Origin: Pseudonocardia humida
GTDB lineage: Bacteria > Actinomycetota > Actinomycetes > Mycobacteriales > Pseudonocardiaceae
Direction: 5' to 3'
Length of the DNA stretch: 51,189 bases
NCBI RefSeq assembly: GCF_023898865.1
Contig: NZ_JAGSOV010000056.1
Location: forward strand, 1 to 51,189
The notes beneath the pieces are model-generated. The model did no database searches. It was not told the origin of the DNA and worked only from the letters and a program-made list of their open reading frames with translations. Below, one piece after another: positions 1-8,249 of this stretch. Both the position numbers and the translations under genes were made by a program. Positions within the stretch are counted from its first letter, which is position 1. Each line of letters begins with the position of its first letter.

Positions 1-537
1 GTGGCTGTCACGCGCGCGGGTCGGCTCGTCGGCCAGCAGCCGGACGGGGTCGGTGGCGAGCGCCCTGGCGATCGCCACCCGCTGCTGCTGCCCACCGGAG
101 AGCTCCGACGGCTTGTGGTGGATGCGCTCGGCCAGCCCGACCCGCTCCAGCGCGGTCAACGCGCGGCGCCGCCGTTCGCCGCCGCGGACCCCGGCGTAGG
201 CCAGCGGCAGCTCGACGTTGCTCACCGCGGACGTGCGGGGGATCAGGTTGAACGACTGGAAGACGAAGCCGATCTTCCGGTTGCGGATCATCGACTGGCG
301 GCGCTCGTCGAGGCGGCGGGTGTCGACCCCGTCGAGCGAGTACCGGCCGCTGGTCGGGGTGTCGAGGCAGCCGAGGATGTTCATCAGGGTCGACTTGCCC
401 GAGCCCGACGCGCCCATCACCGCGACGTAGTCGCCGCGTTCGACGACCAGGTCGACCCGGTCGACCGCGCGCACGACGACGTCGTCGCGGCCGTAGGTCT
501 TGGACACCGCCCGGAGCTCGATGACCGGGCGCCTCAT
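1..537 (-). CDS. ABC transporter ATP-binding protein, MacB/LolD type (partial)
   Basis: This is the nucleotide-binding subunit of an efflux ABC transporter that works with the membrane-fusion protein encoded just upstream. The 179 visible residues hold a Walker A (GASGSGKST, about 42-50), a Q-loop (FVFQSFNL), a full signature (LSGGQQQRVAIARAL) and a Walker B ending in LLADEPT. The ATG at 537 overlaps the TGA of the upstream gene as ATGA, so the two are translationally coupled. The gene runs off the left edge, so its C-terminus and any permease are not seen. The last visible codons read DEPT-RARDS where the family usually has DEPTGALDS. Because this is the very end of the sequence, low base quality is as likely as a real D-loop change. 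Confidence 0.9.
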   Translation of the reverse strand, partial: MRRPVIELRAVSKTYGRDDVVVRAVDRVDLVVERGDYVAVMGASGSGKSTLMNILGCLDTPTSGRYSLDGVDTRRLDERRQSMIRNRKIGFVFQSFNLIPRTSAVSNVELPLAYAGVRGGERRRRALTALERVGLAERIHHKPSELSGGQQQRVAIARALATDPVRLLADEPTRARDSH

Positions 538-2354
538 CCGGTGCCCGTGGTCGGGCCGGTGCCGGGCAGCACCAGCTGGTCGCCGACGGCCACGCCGCTG
601 GTGATCTCGGTGTCGGTGGTGCCCGAGACCCCGATCTGCACCGGCACGACCGTCTCGACACCGTCGCGCAGGACCGTGACGGTGTGCCGGTCGCCCGTGG
701 TGGTGACCGCCTGGGTGGGCACCTTCAGCACGTTCTGCGCGGTCCCGGTGGTGATCGAGAGCTCGGCGGTGGACCCGACCCCGACCCCGGGCGGGGCGGT
801 CTCCAGCGAGATCGTGATCGGGTAGAGCACGACGTTGTTGACCACCGTGCTCTGCGGGTCGACCCGGGTGACCGTCCCGGCGGCGGTGGTCCCGGTGCCG
901 GGGAACGTGACGGTGGCCGGCTGGCCGAGCTCGACCGTCGCCGCGTCCGCTTCCGGGACGTTCGCGGTCACCGCGAGCGCGCTGAGGTTGGCGATGACGA
1001 TGAAGCCCTCGCCCGCCGAGCCGGCCGCGGTGGACGCGGTGGACGCGGTGGCGCCGGAACCGCCGCCCGAGCCACCACCGGAAGCGCCACCGGATCCGGT
1101 CGCCGCCGACGCGGCGCCGGCGCCCGACCCGGAGGCGCTGCTGGACAGGCCCACCTCGCCGCTGACCGCCAGCACCACGCCGTCCTGCGGCGCGACCAGC
1201 ACGGTGGCGTCGAGGTCGGCCTGCGCGGTGTCCACGGTGACCTGCGCGCTGTCCACGTTGGCCCGGGCCTGGGCGATCTGGGCGGGGGTCTGCGGGTTCA
1301 GGTTGGCCTGGGCGGTGAGCTGCGCGCTGGTCAGGTTGCCCTCGGCGGTGGTCACCGACTGCTCCGCGGTGGTGACCGCGTTCTCGTCGGCGAGCAGGGT
1401 CGTCTCCCGGGTCTGCTCGGCGGTGGTGATCGCCTGCTCGTCCTTGTCGAGGGTCGACTCCCGGGTCTGCTCCGCGGTGGTGATGGCCTGCCGGTCGGCC
1501 TGCAGCGTCGACGTCCGGGTGTTCTTCGCGGTCGTGGTCGCCCGCTTCGCCGTGGCGCAGCTGGACCCGGCGGAGGTGCCGGTACCGGCGTCGTCGCCGG
1601 CGGGGGCGGCCGCCGAACCGGAGCACGCCGTCCGCTCGTCGGCCTCCGCCGCGCTCACCAGCGCGTTCTGGGCGGTCGTGTCCGTGGCCAGCTTGGCCTT
1701 GGCGTCGGCGACGGCCTGTCCGGTCGACTCCCGGTCGTTGTCGAGCTGCTCCTCGGCGTTCTCGATCGCCGTGCGGGTCGACTCGTCGTCGAGGGCCAGC
1801 TGCGCCTTGGCCGCGTCGACCGAGACCCTGGCGTTGTCCAGCGCCTGCTGGGCCTGGGTGATCGCCAGCGCGTCCTGCTGCTTGCCGACCTCGGTGGGCC
1901 CGGCCTCGGCCTGCGCCAGCGCGGCGGCCGCGTTGTCGTACTGGGCCTGCGCGGTGCGCAGGGCGGCCCGGGCGCTCCCGTCGTCGATCGTGGCCAGCAC
2001 CTGACCGGTCGTGACGGTGTCGCCGGGCTGCACGTTGACCGCGGTGACGGTCCCCGACACGGCGAAGTTCACCGGGGTGCTCTGCGCCGACTCGGCGTTG
2101 CCGCTGCCGGTGACGGTCGAGGTGACCGGACCCCGGACCACCGCGACCGTCCGCACCTCCGGTGGCGGGGCCTGCGGCCCGCCCACGGCCTGCACGGCCA
2201 GCCAGATCGCCGCGGCCAGGGCGACCAGCAGCGCGAGGTTGAGCCACCGGGTGCGCGGGCGCATGCCCCGGTACCGGGCGCGCAGCCGGGCCGCCCACGA
2301 GGGCCGGGATCGGCTGCTCGACGTGCGGGAGCGCGGGATGAACACCGTGCTCAC
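534..2354 (-). CDS. Efflux membrane-fusion protein, HlyD/MacA family
   Basis: This is a periplasmic adaptor-type protein of an ABC efflux system, anchored by one N-terminal membrane segment (about residues 37-58). A biotinyl-lipoyl half (SGTVTAVNVQPGDTV) is followed by a long alpha-helical hairpin, the second lipoyl half (VLVAPQDGVVLAV) and a beta-barrel region. The hairpin is unusual: residues about 272-330 hold at least three 18-residue repeats (AITTAEQTREST type), and two cysteines (about 244 and 266) flank a Gly/Ala/Ser insert near its tip. A second low-complexity Gly/Ser/Ala stretch interrupts the lipoyl region. I chose the GTG at 2354 (606 residues) because the upstream in-frame part is unlike the family; an ATG at 2498 would add 48 residues. 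The gene is co-transcribed with the ATPase through an ATGA overlap. Confidence 0.85.
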   Translation of the reverse strand: MSTVFIPRSRTSSSRSRPSWAARLRARYRGMRPRTRWLNLALLVALAAAIWLAVQAVGGPQAPPPEVRTVAVVRGPVTSTVTGSGNAESAQSTPVNFAVSGTVTAVNVQPGDTVTTGQVLATIDDGSARAALRTAQAQYDNAAAALAQAEAGPTEVGKQQDALAITQAQQALDNARVSVDAAKAQLALDDESTRTAIENAEEQLDNDRESTGQAVADAKAKLATDTTAQNALVSAAEADERTACSGSAAAPAGDDAGTGTSAGSSCATAKRATTTAKNTRTSTLQADRQAITTAEQTRESTLDKDEQAITTAEQTRETTLLADENAVTTAEQSVTTAEGNLTSAQLTAQANLNPQTPAQIAQARANVDSAQVTVDTAQADLDATVLVAPQDGVVLAVSGEVGLSSSASGSGAGAASAATGSGGASGGGSGGGSGATASTASTAAGSAGEGFIVIANLSALAVTANVPEADAATVELGQPATVTFPGTGTTAAGTVTRVDPQSTVVNNVVLYPITISLETAPPGVGVGSTAELSITTGTAQNVLKVPTQAVTTTGDRHTVTVLRDGVETVVPVQIGVSGTTDTEITSGVAVGDQLVLPGTGPTTGTG

Positions 2355-2498
2355 GCGGCGACGCCCGTCGTCGGCCAGGCACAGATCGGCATGCTGTCCT
2401 CTCGTCCAGGACCCATTCCTGGGAGCTTCCTGTGGCGAGCCGAGAGAATGCTGTGCGACCGGCTCCCCGCATTCATGGAATTCGGACGATAGCGCCAC

Positions 2499-2787
2499 GA
2501 AAGTTGGGTCCGGCAGTCGGGTCGGCCCGCGTGGACATTGAGAGATCCCTGAGGAAATGCCGGGGTCCTGGCTGAGAGTTCGCTGGCAGCCGCGCCGACC
2601 AGGTCCGGTCGGCGACGACTACGCCGACCGGACCAATGCTGACAACACCGTTGAGCGGTAGACGGAAGTGGGCGGCGTGGAGTCGGGCGGCGGCGGTCCG
2701 CCAGGCCGCGAATTCATATCGATCTGTTCGACGACCTGTGCATCTCGGGCCGGTTGCGCCAAGATGCGCACGCCGTTGTCGCCCGGT
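2499..2787. other. Gene-free stretch between two minus-strand units
   Basis: I see no convincing coding frame here on either strand. The only clear structure is the 13-bp hairpin at 2602-2634. If the fusion protein starts at 2354 the gene-free stretch begins there and must hold that operon's promoter. Confidence 0.5.
2602..2634. terminator. 13-bp hairpin, probable terminator
   Basis: GGTCCGGTCGGCG (2602-2614) and CGCCGACCGGACC (2622-2634) are perfect inverted repeats around a 7-base loop. The hairpin lies about 150 bases past the stop of the DUF4386 gene and upstream of the exporter operon, so it probably separates the two minus-strand units. There is no T-run after it, which is usual for actinobacterial terminators. 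Confidence 0.5.
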
Positions 2788-3528
2788 TCAGCCGGCGGCG
2801 TCCCCGCGGTCGCGGCCGGCGGCCGAGCGCCCGCGCAGCAGCAGGTAGCCGATCATCCAGAACTCGCCGACGGTCGCAGGCAGCACGAGGACCTGCGCGA
2901 CGGCGGCGGGCAGGGCGGGGAACACGAGGGCGGCGAAGGCGCTCAGGACGTAGCCGACGCCGCCGATCACCAGGATCCAGCCGAGTGCGCTGGGCATGGT
3001 GGCACTGCGCCGGACCGCCCAGCCCATGGGCATCAGCCACAGGCCGAAGAAGAGGTTGCCCACGCCCCACACGGCGTCGTTGAGGTCGTAGAGCAGCAGC
3101 GCGGTGACCGCGGCGTCACCGCCGGGGGTGGTCGCACCCTGCACCGCGACCTCCAGCGCGGTCGCCGTGAACGCCGTCCCCACCAGCACGACGACGGAGT
3201 TCACCAGGCCGAACGCGGCCACGGCCGCTGCGGCGACGCGGTTCACCGGTCGCAGGAGCGCGAGGAAGTACAGCGCGGCCACCGCCTGGGTGAGGACCAG
3301 GGCGAGGTCGGCGGCGACCCCGAGGCGCGCGAGGCCCTCGTTGTCGACCAGGTTGGCCGCGGTGGCCGCGGCGTCGCCCGGGACGTAGAGCTGGGCGCGG
3401 ATCACCAGGAAGCCGGTCATCCCGGCGAGGGCGACCCCGAGGTAGGCCAGGCCGGCACCGAGGGCGGCGCCGGGGGCGTGCCCCGGCCCGGTGCCGGTCG
3501 GTGCGGCGGTGGTCGTGGCGGTCGTCAT
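2788..3528 (-). CDS. DUF4386 family integral membrane protein
   Basis: This 246-residue protein has about six hydrophobic segments. It matches the DUF4386 pattern: a first membrane helix (AYLGVALAGMTGFLVIR), the conserved VPGDAAATAANL stretch, and LYFLALLRPVN. Family function is unknown. The ATG at 3528 is preceded by a good ribosome binding site (GGAGG, 8 bases away). The gene is divergent from the TetR regulator at 3703, and the shared 174-bp gap carries three regularly spaced palindromes, so this gene is the likely target of that regulator. Membrane location is a prediction from hydrophobicity. Confidence 0.85.
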   Translation of the reverse strand: MTTATTTAAPTGTGPGHAPGAALGAGLAYLGVALAGMTGFLVIRAQLYVPGDAAATAANLVDNEGLARLGVAADLALVLTQAVAALYFLALLRPVNRVAAAAVAAFGLVNSVVVLVGTAFTATALEVAVQGATTPGGDAAVTALLLYDLNDAVWGVGNLFFGLWLMPMGWAVRRSATMPSALGWILVIGGVGYVLSAFAALVFPALPAAVAQVLVLPATVGEFWMIGYLLLRGRSAAGRDRGDAAG

Positions 3529-3577
3529 GGGCGGTCCTCCGGGCGGTCGGGCCGATGCGGCGGGATGCCGCGCCAGT

Positions 3578-3627
3578 CTTACGGTGTAAGGCGTCCTTAC
3601 CGCGTAAGGTAGCCGTACGTCGTAAGG
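3578..3627. promoter_or_regulatory. Triple tandem palindromic operator, 18-bp period
   Basis: CTTAC-GGT-GTAAG (3578-3590) and CCTTAC-CGC-GTAAGG (3595-3609) are perfect inverted repeats with a 3-base spacer. A third, imperfect copy, CGTAC-GTC-GTAAG, lies at 3614-3626. The centres fall at 3584, 3602 and 3620, exactly 18 bp apart. The array lies between the divergent DUF4386 and TetR genes and is the natural binding site for that TetR protein. Confidence 0.75.
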
Positions 3628-3702
3628 TTGGTCAACGGGCAGCGGCGCACGATCGAGGACGGGGTGGCGAAGTAGGGTCGGCAGGAGCGAGAGGAGGGGT
3701 GC

Positions 3703-4416
3703 ATGGCGGCGCAGCCCGACGCCGAACCCCGCCCCCGCGTGCCCCTGACCAAGCAGCGGGTCCTGCGGACGGCGGTGCGGATCGCCGACGCGCGCGGCAT
3801 CACCGCGGTGACCATGCGCAACCTCGCCCAGGAGCTCGAGGTCGAGGCGATGTCGCTCTACCACCACGTCCCGGGCAAGGACCAGCTCCTCGACGGCATG
3901 GCGGAGGCCGTGGTGACCGAGATCAACACCGCGGTCGGGCTGGACGCGACCCCTCCCGCCGACCCACCCCCACCCGCCGACGGGTGGAAGGCCGTCGTGC
4001 GCGGGCGGATCCTCGCCGCCCGCGAGGTCATGCTCAACCACCCCTGGGCGCCCGGCGTCGTGGGGTCGCGCAGCACCATGACCCCCGCCGCGATGCGCTA
4101 CTTCGACGCGCTGACCGGCCAGCTGCTGAGCGGTGGGCTGTCTCCCGACCTCGTCCACCACGGCCTGCACGCCCTCGGCAGCCGGGCACTCGGCTTCACC
4201 CTGGAGCTGTTCCAGGCCGCCGACGGGGGCGCGCCCGACCCGGACGCCGCGGAGATGATGCAGCAGCTCGCCCAGCAGTTCCCGAACGTGGTGGCCGTGC
4301 TGTCGGCCGCGTCGCACGACGGGGAGACCACCCTCGGCTGGTGCGACGACCAGGCCGAGTTCGAGTTCGGGTTGGACCTCGTCCTCGACGGGCTGGAGCG
4401 CCTGGCCGCGCGCTGA
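3703..4416 (+). CDS. TetR/AcrR family transcriptional regulator (TetR_C_1 type)
   Basis: This 237-residue one-component regulator has an N-terminal helix-turn-helix (about residues 16-62; ITAVTMRNLAQELEVEAMSLYHHV). That is typical of TetR, and its C-terminal half resembles the tetracycline-repressor-like ligand domain. It starts at ATG 3703 behind a GAGAGGAGG-like ribosome site. It is divergent from the DUF4386 membrane protein and the three CTTAC-N3-GTAAG palindromes lie between them, so autoregulation and control of the membrane protein are inferred. The ligand is unknown. Confidence 0.9.
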   Translation: MAAQPDAEPRPRVPLTKQRVLRTAVRIADARGITAVTMRNLAQELEVEAMSLYHHVPGKDQLLDGMAEAVVTEINTAVGLDATPPADPPPPADGWKAVVRGRILAAREVMLNHPWAPGVVGSRSTMTPAAMRYFDALTGQLLSGGLSPDLVHHGLHALGSRALGFTLELFQAADGGAPDPDAAEMMQQLAQQFPNVVAVLSAASHDGETTLGWCDDQAEFEFGLDLVLDGLERLAAR

Positions 4417-4438
4417 CCCCCCGCGCGCCGGCCGTCGG

Positions 4439-4846
4439 CTACTCGGGCTTGCGGGCTCCCAACGGGGTGGGCTGGAAGCCGAGCAGTCGCCATGTGCCCT
4501 GCTGCCGCACCCAGACCGACAGCGTGCTGTTGTCGAGCTGGAGCGGGGCGCCGTCCAGCACGACCGAGCCGATCATCTTCCCGGCCACGACGGCGGTGTC
4601 CCCGACGATCGCGACCTGGTCGACGGGGTGCGCGATCTCCCGGTAGACCAGCGCCCCGTCGGCGATCTTCCGCAGCAGGGACTCGCGGGTGTCGCGCGTC
4701 CCGCTGGAGTGGGTGTAGGTCAGCTGCTCGTCGAGCAGGGCACCGAGCGCCGCGGTGTCGGCCGCGAGCATGGCGCGGTAGCGGGCGTCCTCGGCGTCGA
4801 GGACCTCCCGCTCGGGCCCGTCGGCTCCGGTGGGCGAGCTGGCCAT
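4439..4846 (-). CDS. SnoaL-like / NTF2-fold protein (DUF4440 type)
   Basis: This 135-residue protein has the size and pattern of nuclear-transport-factor-2-fold proteins. It has an N-terminal helix with ALDAEDARYRAM-like spacing, a strand pair ending in TYTHSSG, and a C-terminal WRLLGFQPTP strand. Such proteins act as small enzymes or binding modules, and nothing in the sequence identifies a substrate. The ATG at 4846 follows a strong GGAGG site. It ends 22 bases from the convergent TetR gene. It could be co-transcribed with the YggT gene upstream (67-bp gap). Confidence 0.8.
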   Translation of the reverse strand: MASSPTGADGPEREVLDAEDARYRAMLAADTAALGALLDEQLTYTHSSGTRDTRESLLRKIADGALVYREIAHPVDQVAIVGDTAVVAGKMIGSVVLDGAPLQLDNSTLSVWVRQQGTWRLLGFQPTPLGARKPE

Positions 4847-4913
4847 GGTGATCCTCCGCGCGGTCGGACGACGAACCGGACCCGGACGATTGTCCTCGGC
4901 TCGGCCCCGGCGG

Positions 4914-5192
4914 TCAGAGGGAGAGGGCGACCGACCGCAGCAGCCAGACGGCGATGAAGACCACCGTGAAGGCCAGGTCGATCCTGACCCCGCCGGCGCC
5001 GACCGCGGGCAGCACGCGGCGCACCGGCGCGATCACCGGCTCGGTGATCGCGTGGGTCACCCGCTGCGCGCCGACCAGCCACTCCGCCCGGGAGCCGCCG
5101 ATGACGCCGACCCAGTCGACGATCAACCGGGCCACCATCACCAGCCCGAACAGCAGCAGGACCAGGCCCAGCACCGAACCGATCGCCGACAT
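4914..5192 (-). CDS. YggT family membrane protein
   Basis: This 92-residue protein has two hydrophobic segments. Between them is the YggT core: a first helix ending in ARLIVDWVGV, then TEPVIAPVRRVLP, and a final helix ending in LLRSVALSL. The family is often found near cell-division genes (sepF region), but here it stands alone among unrelated small genes. The ATG at 5192 has an excellent ribosome site (GGAGG, 6 bases away). Cellular role is unknown beyond a likely membrane or division link known for the family. Confidence 0.88.
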   Translation of the reverse strand: MSAIGSVLGLVLLLFGLVMVARLIVDWVGVIGGSRAEWLVGAQRVTHAITEPVIAPVRRVLPAVGAGGVRIDLAFTVVFIAVWLLRSVALSL

Positions 5193-5232
5193 CGGGTCCT
5201 CCTCCGCCGACGGCTCGGGGTTCTCTCACCCG

Positions 5233-5268
5233 CCGGCTCCTCCATCCTCCACGCTGGAGCTGAGCCGG
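5233..5268 (-). terminator. Imperfect hairpin downstream of the RusA-like gene
   Basis: CCGGCTC (5233-5239) pairs with GAGCCGG (5262-5268), with an inner CTCC/GGAG pair and a small bulge. It sits about 70 bases beyond the stop of the gene ending at 5336 and before the YggT gene, as expected of a terminator. Confidence 0.4.
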
Positions 5269-5335
5269 TCCTGAGAATCGGACATGATTGCGGCCAGGCG
5301 GGCTGCTCGCCGCGGACGGGTGCGGCGGTCGCGGG

Positions 5336-6190
5336 TCAGCCGCTGAGGCCCCCGGAGCCACCGGCGCGGCGATCTGATGGCCTGGTCGGCCGGATCGGGA
5401 CGGCCGCGGCGCAGATCTCGACGTCCCAGCCGAGCGCGGGATCGACCGTCGAGGTCAGCACCAGCTCGACGATCGCCCCGTCCCGCGGGCTCCACGGCCG
5501 GGAGCCCTCCCCGATCAGCGGGCCGAGGGCGTCGAGGGTCGGTTTCCAGAGTCCGAGCCAGTTGCGGCGCGGGCTGTGGCGGAAGCCGATGACCGCCGAG
5601 AGCGCCGTGCCCGGCGGCGGGCAGCTCGCCCCGGCCGCGACCAGCTGGGTGTGGATCTGCCGCTTGTAGGCGGTGGTCTGGGCGGACGCGGTCGTGCGCA
5701 GGTGGTGCACGGAGAGGTGATCGGGGGGAGGGCTCGGGCGGGCGGTGTCGAGGCGGGCGGTGGATCGCGGGCCGAACGCCTTGGTGGCGCGTGCGGCGAC
5801 CAGGCGCCGCCCGCCCAGCCTGCGGGCCAGGGGGTACAGGTAGTTGTCGAGGTCGTGGTGGTCGAGCAGCGGGACCGTCGTCGGCAGGCCGACCGCCAGC
5901 TCCAGCGTCCACGGCGGCTCCGCGCGGAGGTGTGCGCTCAGGTCGAGCTCGGCGTGGTCGAGGAAGTCGGTGAGGCCCAGCTGCGCTGGGTGGCTCTTGG
6001 CGTCCCAGCTCTCGAGACGGGGAGGGAGTGAGAGCTCGACGGGCGTGGTGGCAGGCGCGGCGTAGAACCGGTGGCGCGCGCTGCGCCGGTCAGCGCCGGT
6101 GATCATCGGGACGGCGCGGGAGGCGTAGCTCCAGGCAGCCGACGAGGATCGGGTCGGCAGGAGGCGCGGCATCGGGGAGGTCGTCGGCAT
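5336..6190 (-). CDS. Unknown protein with RusA-like motifs
   Basis: I do not recognise this protein with certainty. It has a DHHDLDNYLYPLARRL motif near the middle, and near the C-terminus LWKPTLDALGPLIG followed by GAIVELVL. These two blocks recall the DxDN and KPLLDAL elements of RusA-type Holliday-junction resolvases, but their order and spacing are unusual, so nuclease activity is only a guess. The start is uncertain: ATG 6190 (284 residues) or ATG 6106 (256 residues), which better marks the beginning of conserved-looking sequence. A separate open frame of 39 codons (6090-6209, GTG start behind GGGGGGAG) overlaps this 5' end and could be a coupled leader. Confidence 0.55.
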   Translation of the reverse strand: MPTTSPMPRLLPTRSSSAAWSYASRAVPMITGADRRSARHRFYAAPATTPVELSLPPRLESWDAKSHPAQLGLTDFLDHAELDLSAHLRAEPPWTLELAVGLPTTVPLLDHHDLDNYLYPLARRLGGRRLVAARATKAFGPRSTARLDTARPSPPPDHLSVHHLRTTASAQTTAYKRQIHTQLVAAGASCPPPGTALSAVIGFRHSPRRNWLGLWKPTLDALGPLIGEGSRPWSPRDGAIVELVLTSTVDPALGWDVEICAAAVPIRPTRPSDRRAGGSGGLSG

Positions 6191-6296
6191 CGATCGGCTC
6201 GCCGTCCACTGCCGCTCCCCCCGTGGCCTGTTCAGGCGGTGCGGAAGGTATCGCAGCGGCTCCGCGCAGTCTCGGCGGCCACGTCCCGGTGGGGCG

Positions 6297-6638
6297 TCAG
6301 GCCGATCTCCGGTGCAGCTCTAGACCGACCTCGTCGACGCGCCGCACCGGGGACCGACGGACCGCGCGGTCGCGGGCGTGGTGCAGCCGTCCGGTGCGCG
6401 GCGCGTGCTCGCTCCGGCCGGAGGTCGTCGACGATCGCCGCCTGCCCGCGTCCCCGTGGTGCCGGACGCGCTCGACCGGTCGCGCCGGCGCCCGGACCTG
6501 GCCGGCCTCCGGCGCCCGCTGGAGCCGCACCGCCTCCTCCTCGTCCGGGTGCTGACCGAGCAGCACGTCCTCCACGCGTTCCATGAACAGCAGGAACGTC
6601 AGGAGGAGGAACGGGATCAGGAGCGGGATCAGGAGCAC
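6297..6638 (-). CDS. Small single-pass membrane protein
   Basis: This 113-residue product starts at GTG 6638 behind a perfect GGAGG site (6 bases). It opens with a strongly hydrophobic helix (VLLIPLLIPFLLLTFLLFME), then a charged stretch, RVEDVLLGQHPDEEEA. The N-terminal 40 residues look authentic. The remaining part is Arg/Ala-rich and could be read-through past a frameshift. No family recognised. It lies alone between the RusA-like gene and the esterase gene, all on the minus strand. Confidence 0.5.
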   Translation of the reverse strand: MLLIPLLIPFLLLTFLLFMERVEDVLLGQHPDEEEAVRLQRAPEAGQVRAPARPVERVRHHGDAGRRRSSTTSGRSEHAPRTGRLHHARDRAVRRSPVRRVDEVGLELHRRSA

Positions 6639-6839
6639 GGACTGCCTCCGGGGACGTTCGGCGGTTGTCGCGGGTCGGGCGGGTCGAACGGGTGCGAGCC
6701 GGGCCGGAACGGTGCGGCACCGCTGCTCACCCCGCGCTGCCCTGCCCGGATGGCCGACCGGAACCAGCAATGGTGGGCGTACCCCCGACCGGGCCGCTCT
6801 AACAGCACGGGCCGCGGCAACCGGACGGGCCTGGGCCGA

Positions 6840-7622
6840 TCAGGCGCCGAGGTGCCGCGCGGCCTCCTCGGCGATGGCGGCGGGGACGACGTGCGGGCCG
6901 TCGAACTCGCGCACCTCGACCGGGATGTCCGCGGACCGCAGCGACGCCACGATGCGCCGGGTCGTGCGGTCGATGGGCAGGACCCGGTCGGCGCGGCCGT
7001 GGGAGATGTAGACGCTCGGGGTGCCGGTCCGGGGCACCGGCACGACGAACCCGGGGGAGAACGCCAGGACGTGGGTGAACAGGTCGGCGTTGGCCAACCC
7101 GAGCGACAGCGCGTAGGAGGCGCCGTCGGAGAACCCGCTGATCGCGAGCCGGGCGGGGTCGACGGGGAAGGCCGCGAGCACCTGGGCCACCGCGTCGTCG
7201 ACCCGGCGGACGTCGGGTCCCCACCCGCCCCGCACCGCGTCCCAGGTGCTGCCCCGCGAGCCCGGGGCGAGCAGCAGGAGCCGGTGCGCGTCGGCGACGG
7301 GCGCGAGCGGGGCGAGCCCGGCCGTCGCGTCCCCGCCTGCCCCGTGCAGGCTCAGGACCAGCCGCGCCGGGGTGCCGTCGTCGAGCCCGGGTGGCACGCG
7401 CAGCAGCACCTCCGGCCCCGGGCCGAGGTCCAGGACGCGCACGCCCGGCTGCGGGTCGTCCGCGATGGGCGGGGTGGCCGGTGGCCGGGCGGCCAGCCGG
7501 GGTCCGCTCCCCGCTCGGGTCGTCGACGTGCCCATGTCCGGTGGCCCTCCTGGTGTCGTCGGGGTGCAGGCGGTCGCGGCGGCGGCGAGCGCGCCGAGCA
7601 GCACCGTGCGCCTGCGGCACAC
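6840..7622 (-). CDS. Alpha/beta-hydrolase esterase, exported lipoprotein
   Basis: This 260-residue predicted serine esterase resembles the PHB-depolymerase/LpqC-like group. The nucleophile elbow is GFSDG with Ser165, the acid is likely Asp212 in HGRADRVLP, and the base is His244 in GPHVVP. SLHGAGGD forms the oxyanion region. I chose GTG 7622 because it places a textbook export signal at the N-terminus: twin Arg (VCRRRTVLLG), a hydrophobic Ala run and a lipobox-like ATAC with Cys19. A longer ATG start (7739) exists but would bury the signal. It is divergent from the copper-storage gene. Substrate unknown. Confidence 0.8.
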   Translation of the reverse strand: MCRRRTVLLGALAAAATACTPTTPGGPPDMGTSTTRAGSGPRLAARPPATPPIADDPQPGVRVLDLGPGPEVLLRVPPGLDDGTPARLVLSLHGAGGDATAGLAPLAPVADAHRLLLLAPGSRGSTWDAVRGGWGPDVRRVDDAVAQVLAAFPVDPARLAISGFSDGASYALSLGLANADLFTHVLAFSPGFVVPVPRTGTPSVYISHGRADRVLPIDRTTRRIVASLRSADIPVEVREFDGPHVVPAAIAEEAARHLGA

Positions 7623-7835
7623 GGCGGCCCCGTCGGTCGGGCGCTGCCCGGTCGCGCTCCGGCGCACGCGGGCGTGGCTGCCCCGCTCGCGGGAGCTCAA
7701 ACGCCGCCCGCCCGGCCCGATGACCGAGCGTGCATGCATCCCGGCTCGTCGGGCACCCCGCTCCGGTCGGCTGGCGAGCTGCCGGACCGCCTGATCGGCG
7801 TGAACCGACCAGTCCACTCCCGAGGAGGAACCACC

Positions 7836-8243
7836 ATGACCCAGGCCGCAGCGATGCTGGAGACCTACCCGGCCGACCTCGGCAGCCTCGACCGCGAAGC
7901 GCTGGCGGAGTGCATCCGCGCGTGCGTCGACTGCGCCCAGGCGTGCACGGCCTGCGCCGACGCCTGCCTGAGCGAGGAGGCCGTCGCCGACCTGCGCACG
8001 TGCATCGGCCGCAACCTCGACTGCGCGGACGTGTGCGGGACGACCGCGCGGGTGCTGTCCCGGCGCACCGCCTCCGACGCCGACCTCACCCGCGCCCTGC
8101 TGGAGGCGTGCGCGACCGCGTGCCGGGCCTGCGGGGACGAGTGCGCGCGCCACGGCGAGATGGGCATGCAGCACTGCGAGGTGTGCGCGCAGGCGTGCCG
8201 GCGGTGCGAGCAGGCGTGCCGGGCGCTGCTGGCCTCGCTCTGA
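7836..8243 (+). CDS. Four-helix-bundle copper-storage protein (Csp3-like)
   Basis: This 135-residue protein has 18 cysteines (positions 26, 30, 33, 37, 40, 44, 56, 63, 67, 92, 96, 99, 103, 114, 117, 121, 124 and 128). They occur as CxxxC and CxxC pairs along four helices, the hallmark of Csp/DUF326 proteins that store many Cu(I) ions inside a bundle. There is no signal peptide, which points to the cytosolic Csp3 type rather than exported Csp1. ATG 7836 follows a strong GAGGAGG site. The epoxide hydrolase gene starts 6 bases after the stop, suggesting one transcript, although no functional link is obvious. No CsoR site was recognised upstream. Confidence 0.92.
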   Translation: MTQAAAMLETYPADLGSLDREALAECIRACVDCAQACTACADACLSEEAVADLRTCIGRNLDCADVCGTTARVLSRRTASDADLTRALLEACATACRACGDECARHGEMGMQHCEVCAQACRRCEQACRALLASL

Positions 8244-8249
8244 CGCGCC

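Noticed and set aside
1..30. Altered D-loop (RARDS) in the ABC ATPase
   Set aside because: It lies in the first bases of the sequence, where base errors are most likely.
534..2498. Long plus-strand open frames opposite the membrane-fusion protein gene
   Set aside because: They are antisense shadows caused by high G/C at third positions; only the minus frame shows lipoyl and coiled-coil features.
6090..6209. 39-codon GTG-started frame on the minus strand with a good ribosome site
   Set aside because: It overlaps the 5' end of the RusA-like gene, and the third-position G/C content of both frames is high, so I could not show it is coding; kept only as a note.
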